From Ctena decussata (lineage: Eukaryota > Mollusca > Bivalvia > Lucinida > Lucinidae), in contig OZ022498.1 in NCBI GenBank assembly GCA_963989385.1, positions 2,921,501 through 2,985,500 of the forward strand: DNA of 64,000 nucleotides, given 5' to 3'. Each line of letters begins with the position of its first letter. Positions within the stretch are counted from its first letter, which is position 1. Shown here piece by piece: positions 28,471 through 38,465 of the stretch. The position numbers were made by a program, and so were the translations under genes. The notes under the pieces were generated by a model that was not told the origin of the DNA, made no database searches, and worked only from the letters and a program-made list of their open reading frames with translations.

Positions 28471-28793
28471 GATATGGAATAAACCTATCTTAAAGCAAAA
28501 ATTCATAAGACTGGTTTAAATTTTTTGGGTCATTCTGCAGATGAAAATATCCCGTTTTACAGGCGAATAAAATCGGTACTCCGAGCAAAAATAAAAAAAT
28601 TATTTCCAAGGGAAATAAATTCCTTCTAAAACAGGACAAAGGGCGGAATTTGAATTCTAAAGAAAACACTTTTTTTTATTCCTTTAAGAACTTCAAGACT
28701 AACTTCAGACAATCAGTGTCGGGTGGGGTGGAATGTGAGGGGCAAAATTTCAATATCAGACAGATCAGCCTTGTAGATGTATTCCTTCAAAAT

Positions 28794-29029
28794 GATTCGC
28801 GACGCAAGAAAACCAACAATGTGGTTGTGCGCCCAGCGCAGACTCAGATCAGCCTGGGCATCCGCCCAGTCTTATCAGACTCTCCGCTTGACGCTCAAAG
28901 GGTAGCTAAGGGTCTAAGCTACCTTCATGCGGGCAGTGAAGATTCTGATCAGACTGGGCGAATGCCCAGGCTGATCTGAGTCTGCGCTGGGCACACAACC
29001 ACATTGTTGGTTTTGTCGCGTCGCGGCTC
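28794..29029. mobile_element. MITE M1, full copy in gene A intron 1
   Basis: The left terminus is mutated to GATTCGCGACGCAAG; the right is GCGTCGCGGCTC. Flanks AAAT and AGAT differ by one base, in keeping with an aged 4-bp duplication. Confidence 0.85.
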
Positions 29030-29096
29030 AGATGTTTCGTAAGACCACTGGTTTCCGCCGTTTTTATAAGGAATGCAACCAAACAGATAAATAACT

Positions 29097-29321
29097 GAGC
29101 CGCGACACGAGAAAACCAACTAAGTGGATAAGCGCTCAACACAGACCCAGCATCCGCTCAGTCTGATCAGAGTCTTCGCTGTCCGCATGGAGCTAGCTTA
29201 GACTCTTATTTACGCTTTGAGCGCTTAGGAAAGGGTCTGATCAGACAAGGTGGATGCCAAGGCTGATCTGAGTCCGCGCTTTGCGCACAACCACTTTGTT
29301 GGTTTTCTCGTGTCGCGGATC
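29097..29321. mobile_element. MITE M1, full copy, 67 bp from the previous one
   Basis: GAGCCGCGACACGAG at the left, right terminus damaged to GTGTCGCGGATC. Its internal blocks are more diverged than those of the neighbour at 28794, so the two are independent insertions rather than a tandem duplication. Confidence 0.8.
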
Positions 29322-29466
29322 TTATTTCCTTCTCGATAAATTCCGTCCCCAAATGGGACAATATGACTGTTTTAAGGTCTGCTCCTTGTGAGCTGACAAG
29401 CCAGTGCAAATGACCTCCCTTTTTGTCATTGGTTGTTTAAAGATTCAACTGACTTTATAATTTTAG

Positions 29467-29655
29467 TGGATGGGAATTGGGGCCAATGGACGACATGGAT
29501 TGCAGGGCCCTGTAGTGCTTCCTGTTGCGGAGGGACAAGACAGAGGTTCCGAACCAGGCGCTGTGACAACCCACCTACTTCTGGGAACGGAGCTTTTTGC
29601 CCAGGTTCTCCTAATGACAGTGACACCCAGGTTTGCAATGAAGGACAGTGTCCAT
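29467..29655 (+). CDS. Gene A exon: thrombospondin type-1 repeat
   Basis: 63 codons from acceptor AATTTTAG to donor CAT|GTAAGT, phase 1-1, so it can be skipped or duplicated without a frameshift. It encodes VDGNWGQWTTW followed by CSASCCGGTRQRFRTRRC: the canonical WxxW and CSxxCxxGxRxRxRxC of TSP1, with seven cysteines including an unusual CC pair. Gene B's exon at 47215-47406 has the same VDGNW start and CC pair, so the two are direct paralogues. A secreted extracellular role is expected from the family. Confidence 0.9.
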
Positions 29656-29824
29656 GTAAGTATCCTGAAATAACACCCTGTATATACTTCCAAATGCATA
29701 CTCCCAATACCAGGAAAGAGTTAATTAATTTCATATTGTTTTAAGAAAACGTTTGATACAGTCTGTGCCAGTCCGATTACCAGACAGGCATGATTATTAT
29801 GAATAACATGCCAAAATAATTAAT

Positions 29825-30061
29825 GAGCCTCGACACGTGAAAATTTACAAAGTGGTTGTGCGCAAAGCACAGACTCAGATCAGCTTGGACATTCGCCCAG
29901 TCTGATCAGAGTCTTCGCTGTGCGCTTTAAGGGTAGCTATGGGTCTAAGCCACCTCAATGCGGGCAGTGAAGACTCTGATCAGATTTGGCGGATGTCCAG
30001 GCTGATTTGAGTCTTCACTGGGCGCACATGTTACTTTGTTGGTTTAGTCTAGTCGTGGCTC
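29825..30061. mobile_element. MITE M1, full copy in gene A intron 2
   Basis: Left terminus GAGCCTCGACACGTGAAAAT, right GTCGTGGCTC. Many substitutions in the arms make this one of the older copies. No matching flank. Confidence 0.8.
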
Positions 30062-30162
30062 AATTTAATAGTTTTTGCCATTTTGATCATCCTTTCGTTC
30101 TATTCATTCACAGTTTACACGAATTTAGTATGCTAATAATTCAGAGTTTCCGACTGGCAAAG

Positions 30163-30330
30163 GATAGATGGATAGATGGCTGGCGATTTTAAGTCCTTTT
30201 CAACAGTATTTCAGTCATATCAGAACAATGGGAGGGTGATAATGAAAGGCTGTGTGCAACAGAACCCCGTTTACGATTAAAAGATTCCCGCCTCTGGCGG
30301 GTTTCGAACCCGGGGCCACTAACTGACATA
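30163..30330 (-). repeat. SINE S1, reverse copy in gene A intron 2
   Basis: The GATAGATGGATAGATGG tail, GGCGATTTTAAGTCC and TCAGTCATATCAGAACAATG body, and a B-box-like GGGTTTCGAACCCGGGGCC on the reverse strand. The A-box end of the head is truncated. Confidence 0.7.
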
Positions 30331-30384
30331 GGAAGTTGTGCAAATGGTTGCTCTTGAAACGAGCTTACATGCCCCGTAACATGA

Positions 30385-30560
30385 CTGCCATGGCCAGAAG
30401 TGTATCTGATGATCCGACAATAAGATTGACATGAACTGTATCAGCGAGTACATGACGTCGACATGACATCGTACTGACATCGATGCGACGTCATTACGTC
30501 GCATCCACGTCAGTTCGACGTTATTTTATTGTCAGGTGCCTCTGGGCGCTGTTCAAAAAT
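30385..30560. repeat. GACGTC-rich palindromic repeat
   Basis: TGATCCGACAATAAGATTGACATG...GACGTCGACATGACATCG...GCGACGTCATTACGTCGC...GACGTTATTTTATTGTC. The outer words GACAATAA / TTATTGTC are inverted, suggesting a small fold-back element. Confidence 0.45.
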
Positions 30561-30594
30561 GTTTGTTATGTTGCGGGTGACTTAGGGACATATA

Positions 30595-30950
30595 GGTGGG
30601 TTCACAGGGCGACACATGTTGCATGACATGTATGTCATGCTACATATGTCGCCACGTAAACACCCCAAAACATATATTTCAAGACACATTTATTGCAGGC
30701 AGCATGTCTATTTGTTTAAGCATAAGCTAACTGCTTGGATGACACGTGTTATACAATATATGTCACCATATAAACACCCTAAAACATACGTTTAGGACAC
30801 ATCTGTTGCATGCAACATGCCTATTTTTCTAAACATACGCTAAATTTTACACGACACGTGTCATGCAACGTGCATCGCCAATCGTGTTTCATGAAACATA
30901 TCTGTTACATGCAACGTGTTTAATCGTCTAAACATATAAAACCTTCAAAC
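30595..30950. repeat. Tandem repeat, about 140-bp unit, three copies, next to the last exon of gene A
   Basis: Each unit has ACACGTGTTATACAATATATG-like text, AAACACCCTAAAACATACG and ACACATCTGTTGCATGCAAC, then CTAAACATA(CG)CTAA. It ends 25 bp before the acceptor of the exon at 30975. Confidence 0.7.
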
Positions 30951-30974
30951 TCATACATATACTTTATTTTTCAG

Positions 30975-31153
30975 TGGTCTGCAATCCCGGTGATCAGTTC
31001 TTTCCTGACACGTGCGACAGATGTGTAGGGCGCTACTACACATGCGTAAACAACCAACCAGTGGAAACTTTCTGTACAGAGCCCGAGGTCTGGAGTCAGT
31101 CTGCAATGGCGTGCGTCTCGCTTACATTGTGTAATGCGATTGAGCCGCGATGA
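30975..31153 (+). CDS. Gene A terminal exon: chitin-binding-like (CBM14-type) cysteine module
   Basis: Begins after acceptor TTTTTCAG in phase 1 and stops with TGA at 31151-31153. The cysteine pattern is C-x10-C-x2-C-x6-C-x9-C-x12-C-x5-C with a GRYYTC motif. This agrees with peritrophin-A/CBM14 chitin-binding domains (aromatic pair before the third framework cysteine) plus one extra cysteine. Such modules bind chitin in extracellular matrices. Gene B's last exon has x9 instead of x10 and otherwise the same spacing. The last residues IEPR and the stop lie in sequence resembling an M1 terminus. Confidence 0.85.
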
Positions 31154-31230
31154 GGAAAACATGATGAAGCTCAGTAACATACAAAAGTTCTTTTAGCCAA
31201 AAAAAAAAATCAGCCTGATTTATGATAATT

Positions 31231-31575
31231 GAGCCGCTGCATGCCTAAACATACAAAGTGGCATGTGCGCCCAGCCAACACTTAGATCAGCCTGGGCATC
31301 CGCCCAGTCTGATCAGAGTCTTCGCTGTCCGCATGGAGCTAGCTAAGGCCCTTAGCTACCTTTTAGGTGCAGAACGAAGACTCTGATCAGACTGGGCGGA
31401 TGGGCATCCGCCCAGTCTGATCAGAGTCTTCGCTGTCCGCATGGAGCTAGCTAAGGCCCTTAGCTACCTTTTAGGTGCAGAACGAAGACTCTGATCAGAC
31501 TGGGCGGATGCCCACGCTGATCTGAGTCTGTGCTGGGCGCACGTGCCACTTTGTTGGTTTTGTCGTGTCGCGGCT
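31231..31575. mobile_element. MITE M1 with an exact internal tandem duplication
   Basis: Termini GAGCCGCTGCATGCC and GTGTCGCGGCTA. A 108-bp block starting GGGCATCCGCCCAGTCTGAT is present twice without any difference I can find (31294-31401 and 31402-31509). The element is thus ~345 bp instead of ~235. It has the AAAGTGGCATGT variant arm, as at 11683. Confidence 0.9.
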
Positions 31576-31807
31576 AATATAGACTAATATCGTCCATGAA
31601 GGTGAATCGGCTCACTTTCCTGTTTTTCTCTGTTTTACAATGTGTAATAACTTTCATGCCTTCCTGTCTGCTTTTCTGGAAGATGAATCTCTTTAACAAG
31701 GCATCGGCTCTTAAAGGACAGTCTATGGGGAAACGGAAAAGGCTGGCAAAATAAAATGATAGAGTTGTTTCCCCTGAAAGTGTACTCATTTAACCAATCG
31801 GAGCAGG

Positions 31808-31843
31808 CTCGGCCAATTCCGTGAATTCACGGAATTGGCCGAG
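31808..31843. repeat. Perfect 36-bp palindrome
   Basis: The half-site CTCGGCCAATTCCGTGAA is followed exactly by its reverse complement. Weaker symmetry continues outside it (CCAATCGGA / TCCGATAGC). It is not part of any repeat family I recognise here. It could be the tip of a fold-back element whose arms have decayed. Confidence 0.8.
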
Positions 31844-32194
31844 CGGTGTTCCGATAGCCCATTTACCTTTGTATCCCTCTAGCCGATGCAGTTTGGCAAA
31901 CAGAATTCGTCCAGCTCAGAAGCCACAAAATGCGGAGATCTATGTTGATCTACCCTATAAAGGTTTACAAAATAGCAATATCTGCAAAACCAAAATAATA
32001 AATAAATAAATATTTGAATAAATGAAATAAAATATTTAATTGTTCCTAAAACAGTTGATGGAATAGTCCAACTTGGACGATGGACGTGTCGTCACTAGCA
32101 AGTCGTGCATTGATACATGTATGTTAGTTGATTCATGTTAGGTTGAAAGAAAAATGTTTTTCAGCACTCTTTCTTTTCGGCACTCTTGCTTTGC

Positions 32195-32380
32195 TGGATG
32201 GATGGATGTATGACTGGTTGTTTAACGGCCTTTTCAACAGTACGTCAGTCCTGTTGAGCTGACGGAAAAGTAATAATGAAACTGTTTATGGTTTAAAACT
32301 ATTCCGCTAAAAAAGGGATTCGGACCGGGACCGCTACCTTAGCAGATTTGCGCTTAACCCATCGAGCTATCTGGGCACCC
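32195..32380 (-). repeat. SINE S1, reverse copy
   Basis: The GGATGGATGGATG tail, GTTTAACGGCCTTTTCAACAG body, GACCGGGACCGCTACC B-box side, and CCATCGAGCTATCTGGGCACC, the reversed A-box end. This is the most complete head of the family. Confidence 0.75.
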
Positions 32381-32397
32381 CTTTACATTCGAACAAA

Positions 32398-32482
32398 GAG
32401 GACTCTGCGGTCTAATAGATAAGAGGGTTGACTCTTAAATATTAGGAATCCAACTGCTATGGGTTCGAGCCTCGCTCAGCGA
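32398..32482 (+). repeat. tRNA-like SINE head
   Basis: GGTCTAATAGATAAGAGGG, then GACTCTTAAATATTAGG (anticodon-stem-like) and GGGTTCGAGCCTCGC (a good B box). The acceptor stem does not close, so it is tRNA-derived rather than a functional tRNA. The downstream body is not assigned. Confidence 0.55.
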
Positions 32483-32841
32483 ACAAGAAGTCAGAAAGCC
32501 ACGTTTTGCTTGCCAAAGATCAAGGCCCAGTTGTTCAAAGCATTGTTAGCCTAACGAACTTGTCAAAAGGTCAACTCGTTAATGGGTTTATGACTTTATA
32601 ACCAAATACATTGATATTTTTGTCATTTTTTGCACTGCAAAAGTTACTCACATTTTTTCAACAAAAATATTCGGGTATTCAAAGTATTTACATTTGGAAT
32701 TTTAACGTCTCGCTAAGTAATGTTGTCGTTAGTTTTTGAACAAGTGGGCCAAGGTGTTTTTCCTACCACGGATGCTCTGGTTTTCTGCCACCACTGCGTG
32801 ACGATCGGCTAAGTATCAGTGAATTATTCTTGAAAGCGCCT

Positions 32842-32844
<3 letters not shown>

Positions 32845-32893
<49 letters not shown>
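32845..32893. repeat. (CA)n microsatellite
   Basis: About 24 uninterrupted CA dinucleotides. Confidence 0.95.
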
Positions 32894-32896
<3 letters not shown>

Positions 32897-32897
32897 A

Positions 32898-33150
32898 CGG
32901 ATTAGAGCGTAGTGGTGCAAATGGTTAAGCTGTTTTTTTAATGGCTAGGCGGAGTTGCCGTAGTCGGCGTGGGTCCGAACCCTGTCCGCCCAGTGGGTAC
33001 TTCTGTATTCCTCAACTATCCTGTGCTGGAATATCTGTTGCAGTTTGTTAAATCTTAAATTTAATATAACATTTCAAAGCTTTGGTATCGCATGATCCAG
33101 ATATTCCATGTATATACCTGATCGTGTCCGCGCAACTTAATCGAGTAGCC
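32898..33150 (+). repeat. SINE family S4, forward copy
   Basis: The head GTAGTGGTGCAAATGGTTAAG, then GGCGGAGTTGCCGTAGTCGG and GGGTCCGAACCCTGTCC. The body contains ATCCAGATATTCCATGTATA. Reverse heads of the same family are at 33297 and 34605. Confidence 0.65.
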
Positions 33151-33296
33151 CTATCTGACTGGTTATTGTTTTCATAATTTGAACAGCATGGTCCCTGAAA
33201 TGGGGAACATTTTGTTCATTTTTGTGTTTTTAGGAGCTTATCTTTTTTATGTTCAGATTATTGTTTCTATTTTTCTTTTTTTTTTCTCTCCATAAC

Positions 33297-33392
33297 TGGA
33301 CGGACAGATATTGAACCCACGCCGACTACGACAACTCCGCCTTGCTATTTAGAGACACGAGCTTAACCATTTGCACCACTACGCATCTCTAA
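33297..33392 (-). repeat. SINE S4 head, reverse copy
   Basis: TTGAACCCACGCCGACTACG and AACCATTTGCACCACTACGC are the reverse complement of the head at 32898. The two heads face each other across ~350 bp. 33400-33500 carries CTCGATCTTGTTGTGTTATAGG, which also belongs to the S4 surroundings at 34400. Confidence 0.65.
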
Positions 33393-33500
33393 AAAGGAGT
33401 TCCATGGAACAATGTTAAGCTGGATTTCTCTGAATGACCCATCGGATACGGCTACTCGATCTTGTTGTGTTATAGGTCTTCTACGAATTTTAAAAAACTG

Positions 33501-34380
33501 TTTACACTTTCTAGGTCGGTGGTGGTAAGGTTTATTCACTGAATAAGGGATGTCACACCTGCATGATTTAGCATACTATGCATGTGCAATCAGTGCACTG
33601 TTCAAAATTTCTCACCTGGCTAGTTGTGCGTAAATACATGCTTGGAAGCCATCCTTTGACTCCTTTAAATGAAAGCATGGAAAAGGCCAAATTATGAACT
33701 TCATGACTTGTATTTGACACTGGTTTCTTAACTAAAACTAGATATTTGTGGAAACTGGACCTAAAACAGCTATTCAGAAGACCTTTAATAAACAGCATAC
33801 AAGCAATACAAGGTCTTGAGAAACAGTTTTCAAACTATACGATCTTGTTGACTGGCTTTCACCATGGCAGTTTAGGCTTTCCAGAACTGATGCTTATCAA
33901 TATATCTCTTGCATAGACCTAATTGGATTCTGATATCTTTCCTTCTTCACCGTTGACCATGTATACATGCATATACTTGGATTTTCACTCAGTGATATAT
34001 AAACACAGGTACAAATTTGGTCTTACAAGCAAATAAATGTTCCAAAATGATCTGTAAAACTTGCACCCCTCACTTAATATTGGGACAGGAATGTCTGAGC
34101 AAACACTGTAGACCAAGGCCAGACTGTTCAGGGACTGCAATAGTATTTCCCATTCTACCGGCACCTTTGTGCCAAATTGATGACAGTCAAATCAGTGAAG
34201 GTAAAATCAACTTAATGTAGGTTTACAATGGCATCTGCTGCAGAAACGGCTTCTGTTGATATTAAAGCTGCCATGACAAGGCGTTATATTAGCAATCAGT
34301 CAGCTGTAGCAGAATAGGTTTAATTTGTGCTAAATTGGGCAGTCAACCTAAGCGAAAAGTGGACTTGTTGGTTACGCATC
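33501..34380. other. No gene recognised
   Basis: The frames at 33568-33798 (minus) and 34017-34220 (plus) show no domain. No repeat of this segment is seen elsewhere in the window. Confidence 0.35.
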
Positions 34381-34384
34381 AGAT

Positions 34385-34685
34385 ATGTTCTTAAAATTTG
34401 TATAAGACCTATAACACAACCAGGTATATACATGGAATATCTGGATCATACGATACCGAAGCTTGAAATATCATATGATTAAATTTAAGAGATAACAAAC
34501 TTCAACAGATATTTCGGCCGAAGACCATTTTACTTATACAGGTACATCCGAAAAAAGTATATATTTGAGAAATAAAGAAGTATCTAAATGGACGAACAGG
34601 ATTTGAACCCGTGCCGACTACGACAACTCCGCCTAGCCATTCAGAAACATGAGCTTAATCATTTGCACCACTACCACCCTGTCTA
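34385..34685 (-). repeat. SINE S4, reverse copy with body
   Basis: GTATATACATGGAATATCTGG is the reversed body word of 32898. CAGGATTTGAACCCGTGCC, GACTACGACAACTCCGCC and CATTTGCACCACTACC are the reversed head. Confidence 0.65.
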
Positions 34686-34689
34686 ATCG

Positions 34690-35115
34690 AAACACCGGTT
34701 ACACGGTCAAAACTCCGGATAAACGTTAGAGTAACACCGGTAAAGACTGATTCGCGCACAAAGTATCATGGCGGCGCCCATACCAAGTAAGAATTTTGCT
34801 GTTTCTTTACTTGCAAATAAATGTTTCCGCTGAGATCGAAAGTGAAATCGGTGGAGAAATGATTTGTCTCATTATGTATGCGTCAATGCATCTGTAGTGA
34901 TTTATATCTGATTTCTTCAAACATTCGATCCGGAGTTGGTGAAACAGTTTCGGCCATGGACACTTTAGCCGATCTGTAAACCGTTCGTACTTTTGGAAAT
35001 ATGCAGAGCTTATGAATATTTGAGGTGCTTTCGATGAGTTTTTGAGTACATTCAATAGTAATTTTACCGTTTATAATAGAAAGCTGAGTTGAAAACGCGT
35101 AATAAGAATTTGATG
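34690..35115 (+). repeat. Repeat R3, direct copy
   Basis: A ~425-bp block beginning CGAAACACCGGTTACACGG, through CACAAAGTATCATGGCGGCG, TTCCGCTGAGATCGAAAGTG, CATTCGATCCGGAGTTGG and GAAAACGCGTAATAAG. The inverted partner is at 38036-38465. The small frames inside (34807-35055, 38123-38335) are the same translated repeat on opposite strands. Confidence 0.8.
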
Positions 35116-36375
35116 GTCAAAATAAAAAGTAACTGCGGATAAAACAGTAAGAGAACGTGTCTTCTGTCCAGGTTAATTAACCTAGTAGAGATGTACTGGT
35201 ATACCACCATGTTTTCCCACATTTCTACAAAAAGAAATGACTTTTGCGGCTCCTTGTCTAATTCTAAGCAAAACTATTGAAGAAAAGAATCTGCTTCTTT
35301 CAGAGTTGATCCCTATTGAGAAATGAACTAAAAATAAATGGTAAAATTGTTTCCTTTGGAGGTGCACCCATACACCTTAAAACAAAGTTACAATGAAGTG
35401 TATCTCGAGAAACCTGTCTTTGAGCATGTAGGAATGTGCAAGCCCTGACCATTCTGTGTTCTCATAAAAAGTCTTAGGTGACCTGTACAGTTTAGTGACA
35501 GCATTCCTATGCGGACTGTACTCTCTGGTAGTAGGTGAAGTGCTTGTATTAGATGAGATGAATTGCTCAGGATAAATTTTACAGTCCATGCCTTAGCGAT
35601 GCTGGGAGGGATCCTTCAGCTGGGTGCGCCAAAATATGGGAGCAAATACCGGCAAATAATAGGACCCGCATTTAGCGAAACGAAACGGCGCTTAACCTAG
35701 TACAGCTTGTTATTGCTCTGCACTGGTAGCTGAACTGAACTCTCGGGTAATTGCTGGTACAGGGTGTGATAAAGTGATTAGATAAGCTGTAAAGATCATG
35801 CATAAGCCGCAGCAGGCACATGGCGTCGAAATGACGTCAAACTGACGTCAACGCGACGTCATTACTTCCCACAGTCAATAGTTAGGCGTCATTCCAACGG
35901 CGCGTGCCTGCTGAGGCGATGCAGTAGGGTGCGCCAAATGTAGAAGTGCCGGGAAATAGTGGGACCCGTATTTTAGCAAAAGAAAACGACGTACAATCGA
36001 GTACGAATTCCTAACTTAATATGGTTATCCCCGAGGGGATGACCAAAAAAAGATAAATTATTGTATAGGCAGTGTGTGCCTTTCCTAAGTAGAGTCTGCA
36101 TGTATACTGGCTGGTCTGGGAGTGACTTATGGTGAAGGGATACACCTCCATATTCTTCCACCGTTTCCACAATGGGAAACCACTTTTAACTCATCCAGTT
36201 TGCTTCTCTTGACAAAGAAACTGTTCCAAAAGGGGTCTACTCAGAAAGGAGAAAATTTTCTCTCAAAGGAGCAACTTTTTTACCTAACGAGTTAAGCCTG
36301 ACTGAGATGGGAGGCAAAATAGAAAATGGTCGAATTGCTTCCCCTAAAGTATACCATTTACCTTCCAACACTTTT
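35116..36375. repeat. Noncoding DNA with a two-copy GTGCGCCAAA repeat
   Basis: GGGTGCGCCAAAATATGGGAG...AATAGGACCCGCATTTAGCG (35624) and GGGTGCGCCAAATGTAGAAG...GTGGGACCCGTATTTTAGC (35928) are copies about 305 bp apart. Between them, 35818-35870 is rich in GACGTC. No coding signal. Confidence 0.45.
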
Positions 36376-36388
36376 TCATGGCTTTATG

Positions 36389-36643
36389 CAGACAGTAGGG
36401 CATCTGACTTATAAGTCAGAGGTTCTTGGTTCGATACTCGGTCTGGCCACATACTTTCGTTTCTCCTTCCGCTGATTCAAGAAGGGCAGTTGTCACTTAC
36501 GGACGAAAATATGTGCATTTAGTACTGGTTTACCGCTTAGGAGGTCTAAGCCTGCCCAGGAATAGTGTGGTTAGGTTAACTGACCGTCCCGACATGACCA
36601 TAGCTGTTTACCGTGGACGTTAAGCAAAAAATCAACCAATCAA
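36389..36643 (+). repeat. SINE family S2, intact copy with 13-bp target duplication
   Basis: The tRNA-like head has GGGCATCTGACTTATAAGTC and B box GGTTCGATACTCGG. The body is CACATACTTTCGTTTCTCC to CCGTGGACGTTAAGC; the tail is AATCAACCAATC. TCATGGCTTTATG lies at 36376-36388 and again from 36644 to 36656, the signature of target-primed reverse transcription. The frame at 36426-36623 is a translation of the SINE. Confidence 0.9.
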
Positions 36644-36656
36644 TCATGGCTTTATG

Positions 36657-37039
36657 ATATTTCAAACCTAGGAATATTCAGAATGAACAGTGGAGCGAAA
36701 CTGTAGACCCAAAGCAGACTGCTCCTGGAGATCATTCTGACAGGGTCTACATTGTCTGCTAGCATTTTAAAAGAGCAAACCCTGACAGAACGGGAAAGTC
36801 CCCTATATAATAGATTAAGGTTTCTGTAAGATTATGGGTATTTGCACAGATTCGTGGAAGATGAATGTGTGCATTTCCAGGGGAAAAACCCATCTGTGCC
36901 ATTTTGCCTCCCCTAAGAGCAATCTTTAAGCGCTAAAGAGGAAATTTTTCTCTCATGGGAGCAAATTGTTTCGGTGTTTTGTTGACTCATTAAACGGCGT
37001 GATTTTCTTTCTTGAAGATACAGATGACGAAAGATCTTC
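36657..37039. other. No gene recognised
   Basis: Short direct repeats of GGGGCAAA/CTCTCAAAGGAGCAA type are shared with 36230-36300. Nothing else. Confidence 0.35.
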
Positions 37040-37119
37040 ATGATTCTGAAGCTAGCTAGAAGACAATTTCTTGTACCTTTTTATCCGGTGTTACTTTTTA
37101 TTTTGGTCATAATAGTCTT

Positions 37120-38033
37120 ATCCACTTTTCAAGCAACATTAGGTGGAAAATTTGCACCACTCATTGGTCTGAGGGATGATGACATGGACATAGATACCAT
37201 GATTACCACCTACAATACAGTAGTGACTGATGCAGCCAGTGAGATACTTGGGAAGGAACGTCGCAGGAAAAAGCCATGGGTCACTAGAGATGTTCTCGAC
37301 CTCTGTGATGAGAGGAGAAATTTGAAGAAGAAGAGGTATGAAGCAGGAGGAGCAGAAGAATACAGGGAAGCAAACAAGAGGATTCAGAAGGCAGTGAAGA
37401 AAGCGAAGGAGGACTGGATAGCTAGTCAGTGCGAGGAGATCGAAACTTGCCTGAACAAAAACAACAGCAAGAAAGCATACCAGCTGGTGAAGGATCTAAC
37501 TTCAGAGAAACAGGGTAGATCCACAACTATCCAGGACAAGTGTGGGAAAGGCCTTACAGAAGAACAAGAGATTCTCAGCAGATGGACAGAATATTGCTCA
37601 GAATTATACAACCATGAGACTGATGGTGACAATACGGTCCTGGACTGCAGTCAGCCCCCAGAAGAAGATCAACAACCGATCCTTCGTGAGGAAGTTGAGA
37701 TTGCAGTAGCAGCACTGAAGAAGGGAAAATCTGCCGGAGTTGATAATATACCAGCAGAACTTGTTCAAGCTGGAGGGGAGACCATGATTGATGTTTTAAC
37801 AGATATCTGTAACAAAGACAATTCTTCAGGGCACAGTGAAAGGAAAAAGAAGAAGAGGTAGACAGAAGAAGAGGTGGGAAGACAATATCAAGGAGTGGAC
37901 TGGAATGGATTTTGCCAGCTCAACTAGGGCAGCTGAAGACAGGTCAAGGTGGAAAGGGATTGTTTTGAAGTCAGCTGTGGTGCCCCAACGACCTAGTAAG
38001 GTTATGGGATAGAATAGAATAGAAAAATAGATA
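37120..38033 (+). pseudogene. Internally deleted LINE (CFDP2-like non-LTR retrotransposon)
   Basis: The frame 37040-37861 contains EILGKERRRKKPWVTRDVLD, a Lys-rich linker, WTEYCSELYN and LKKGKSAGVDNIPAELVQAG, the segment between endonuclease and reverse transcriptase in LINEs often annotated as craniofacial development protein 2. After DVLTDICNK the sequence jumps directly to the element's extreme 3' end (GGGCACAGTGAAAGGAAAAAG, then GACAGAAGAAGAGGTGGGAAG, in another frame). The catalytic palm, including the YADD-type motif, is therefore deleted. It ends in a GGGATAGAATAGAAT tail next to R3. It cannot be active. Confidence 0.85.
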
Positions 38034-38035
38034 GT

Positions 38036-38465
38036 CTTATTACGCGTTTTCAAAACATCTTTTCATTATGAACGGTAAAATTACCATCAAATGTACTCCT
38101 AAATTCGTCGAACGCCCCTCACATGTTGTTAAGCTCTGCATATTTTCAAAAGTACGAACAGTTTGCAGACAAATCGGCTAAAGTGTCCATGGCCGAAATT
38201 GTTGCACCAACTCCGGATCGAACGTTTGAAGAAATCAGATATAAATCACTCTGCATTGACGCATACATAATGAGACAAATCATTTCTCCACCGATTTCAC
38301 TTTTGATCTCAACGGAAACATTTATTTGCAAGTAAACAAACAGCAAAATTCTTACTTGGTATGGGCGCCGCCATGATATTTTGTGCGCGAATCAACCGTT
38401 AACCGGTGTTACTTTAACGTTTATCCGGAGTTTTGACCGTGTAACCGGTGTTTCGATTGGACGAG
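38036..38465 (-). repeat. Repeat R3, inverted copy
   Basis: Begins TTACGCGTTTTCAAAAC and ends CGTGTAACCGGTGTTTCG, the reverse complement of 34690-35115, with moderate divergence. The LINE tail abuts its left end. Confidence 0.8.

Noticed and set aside
37040..37119. N-terminal hydrophobic segment of the LINE frame as a signal peptide
   Set aside because: It precedes the LINE similarity and is probably unrelated flanking sequence read in frame by chance.
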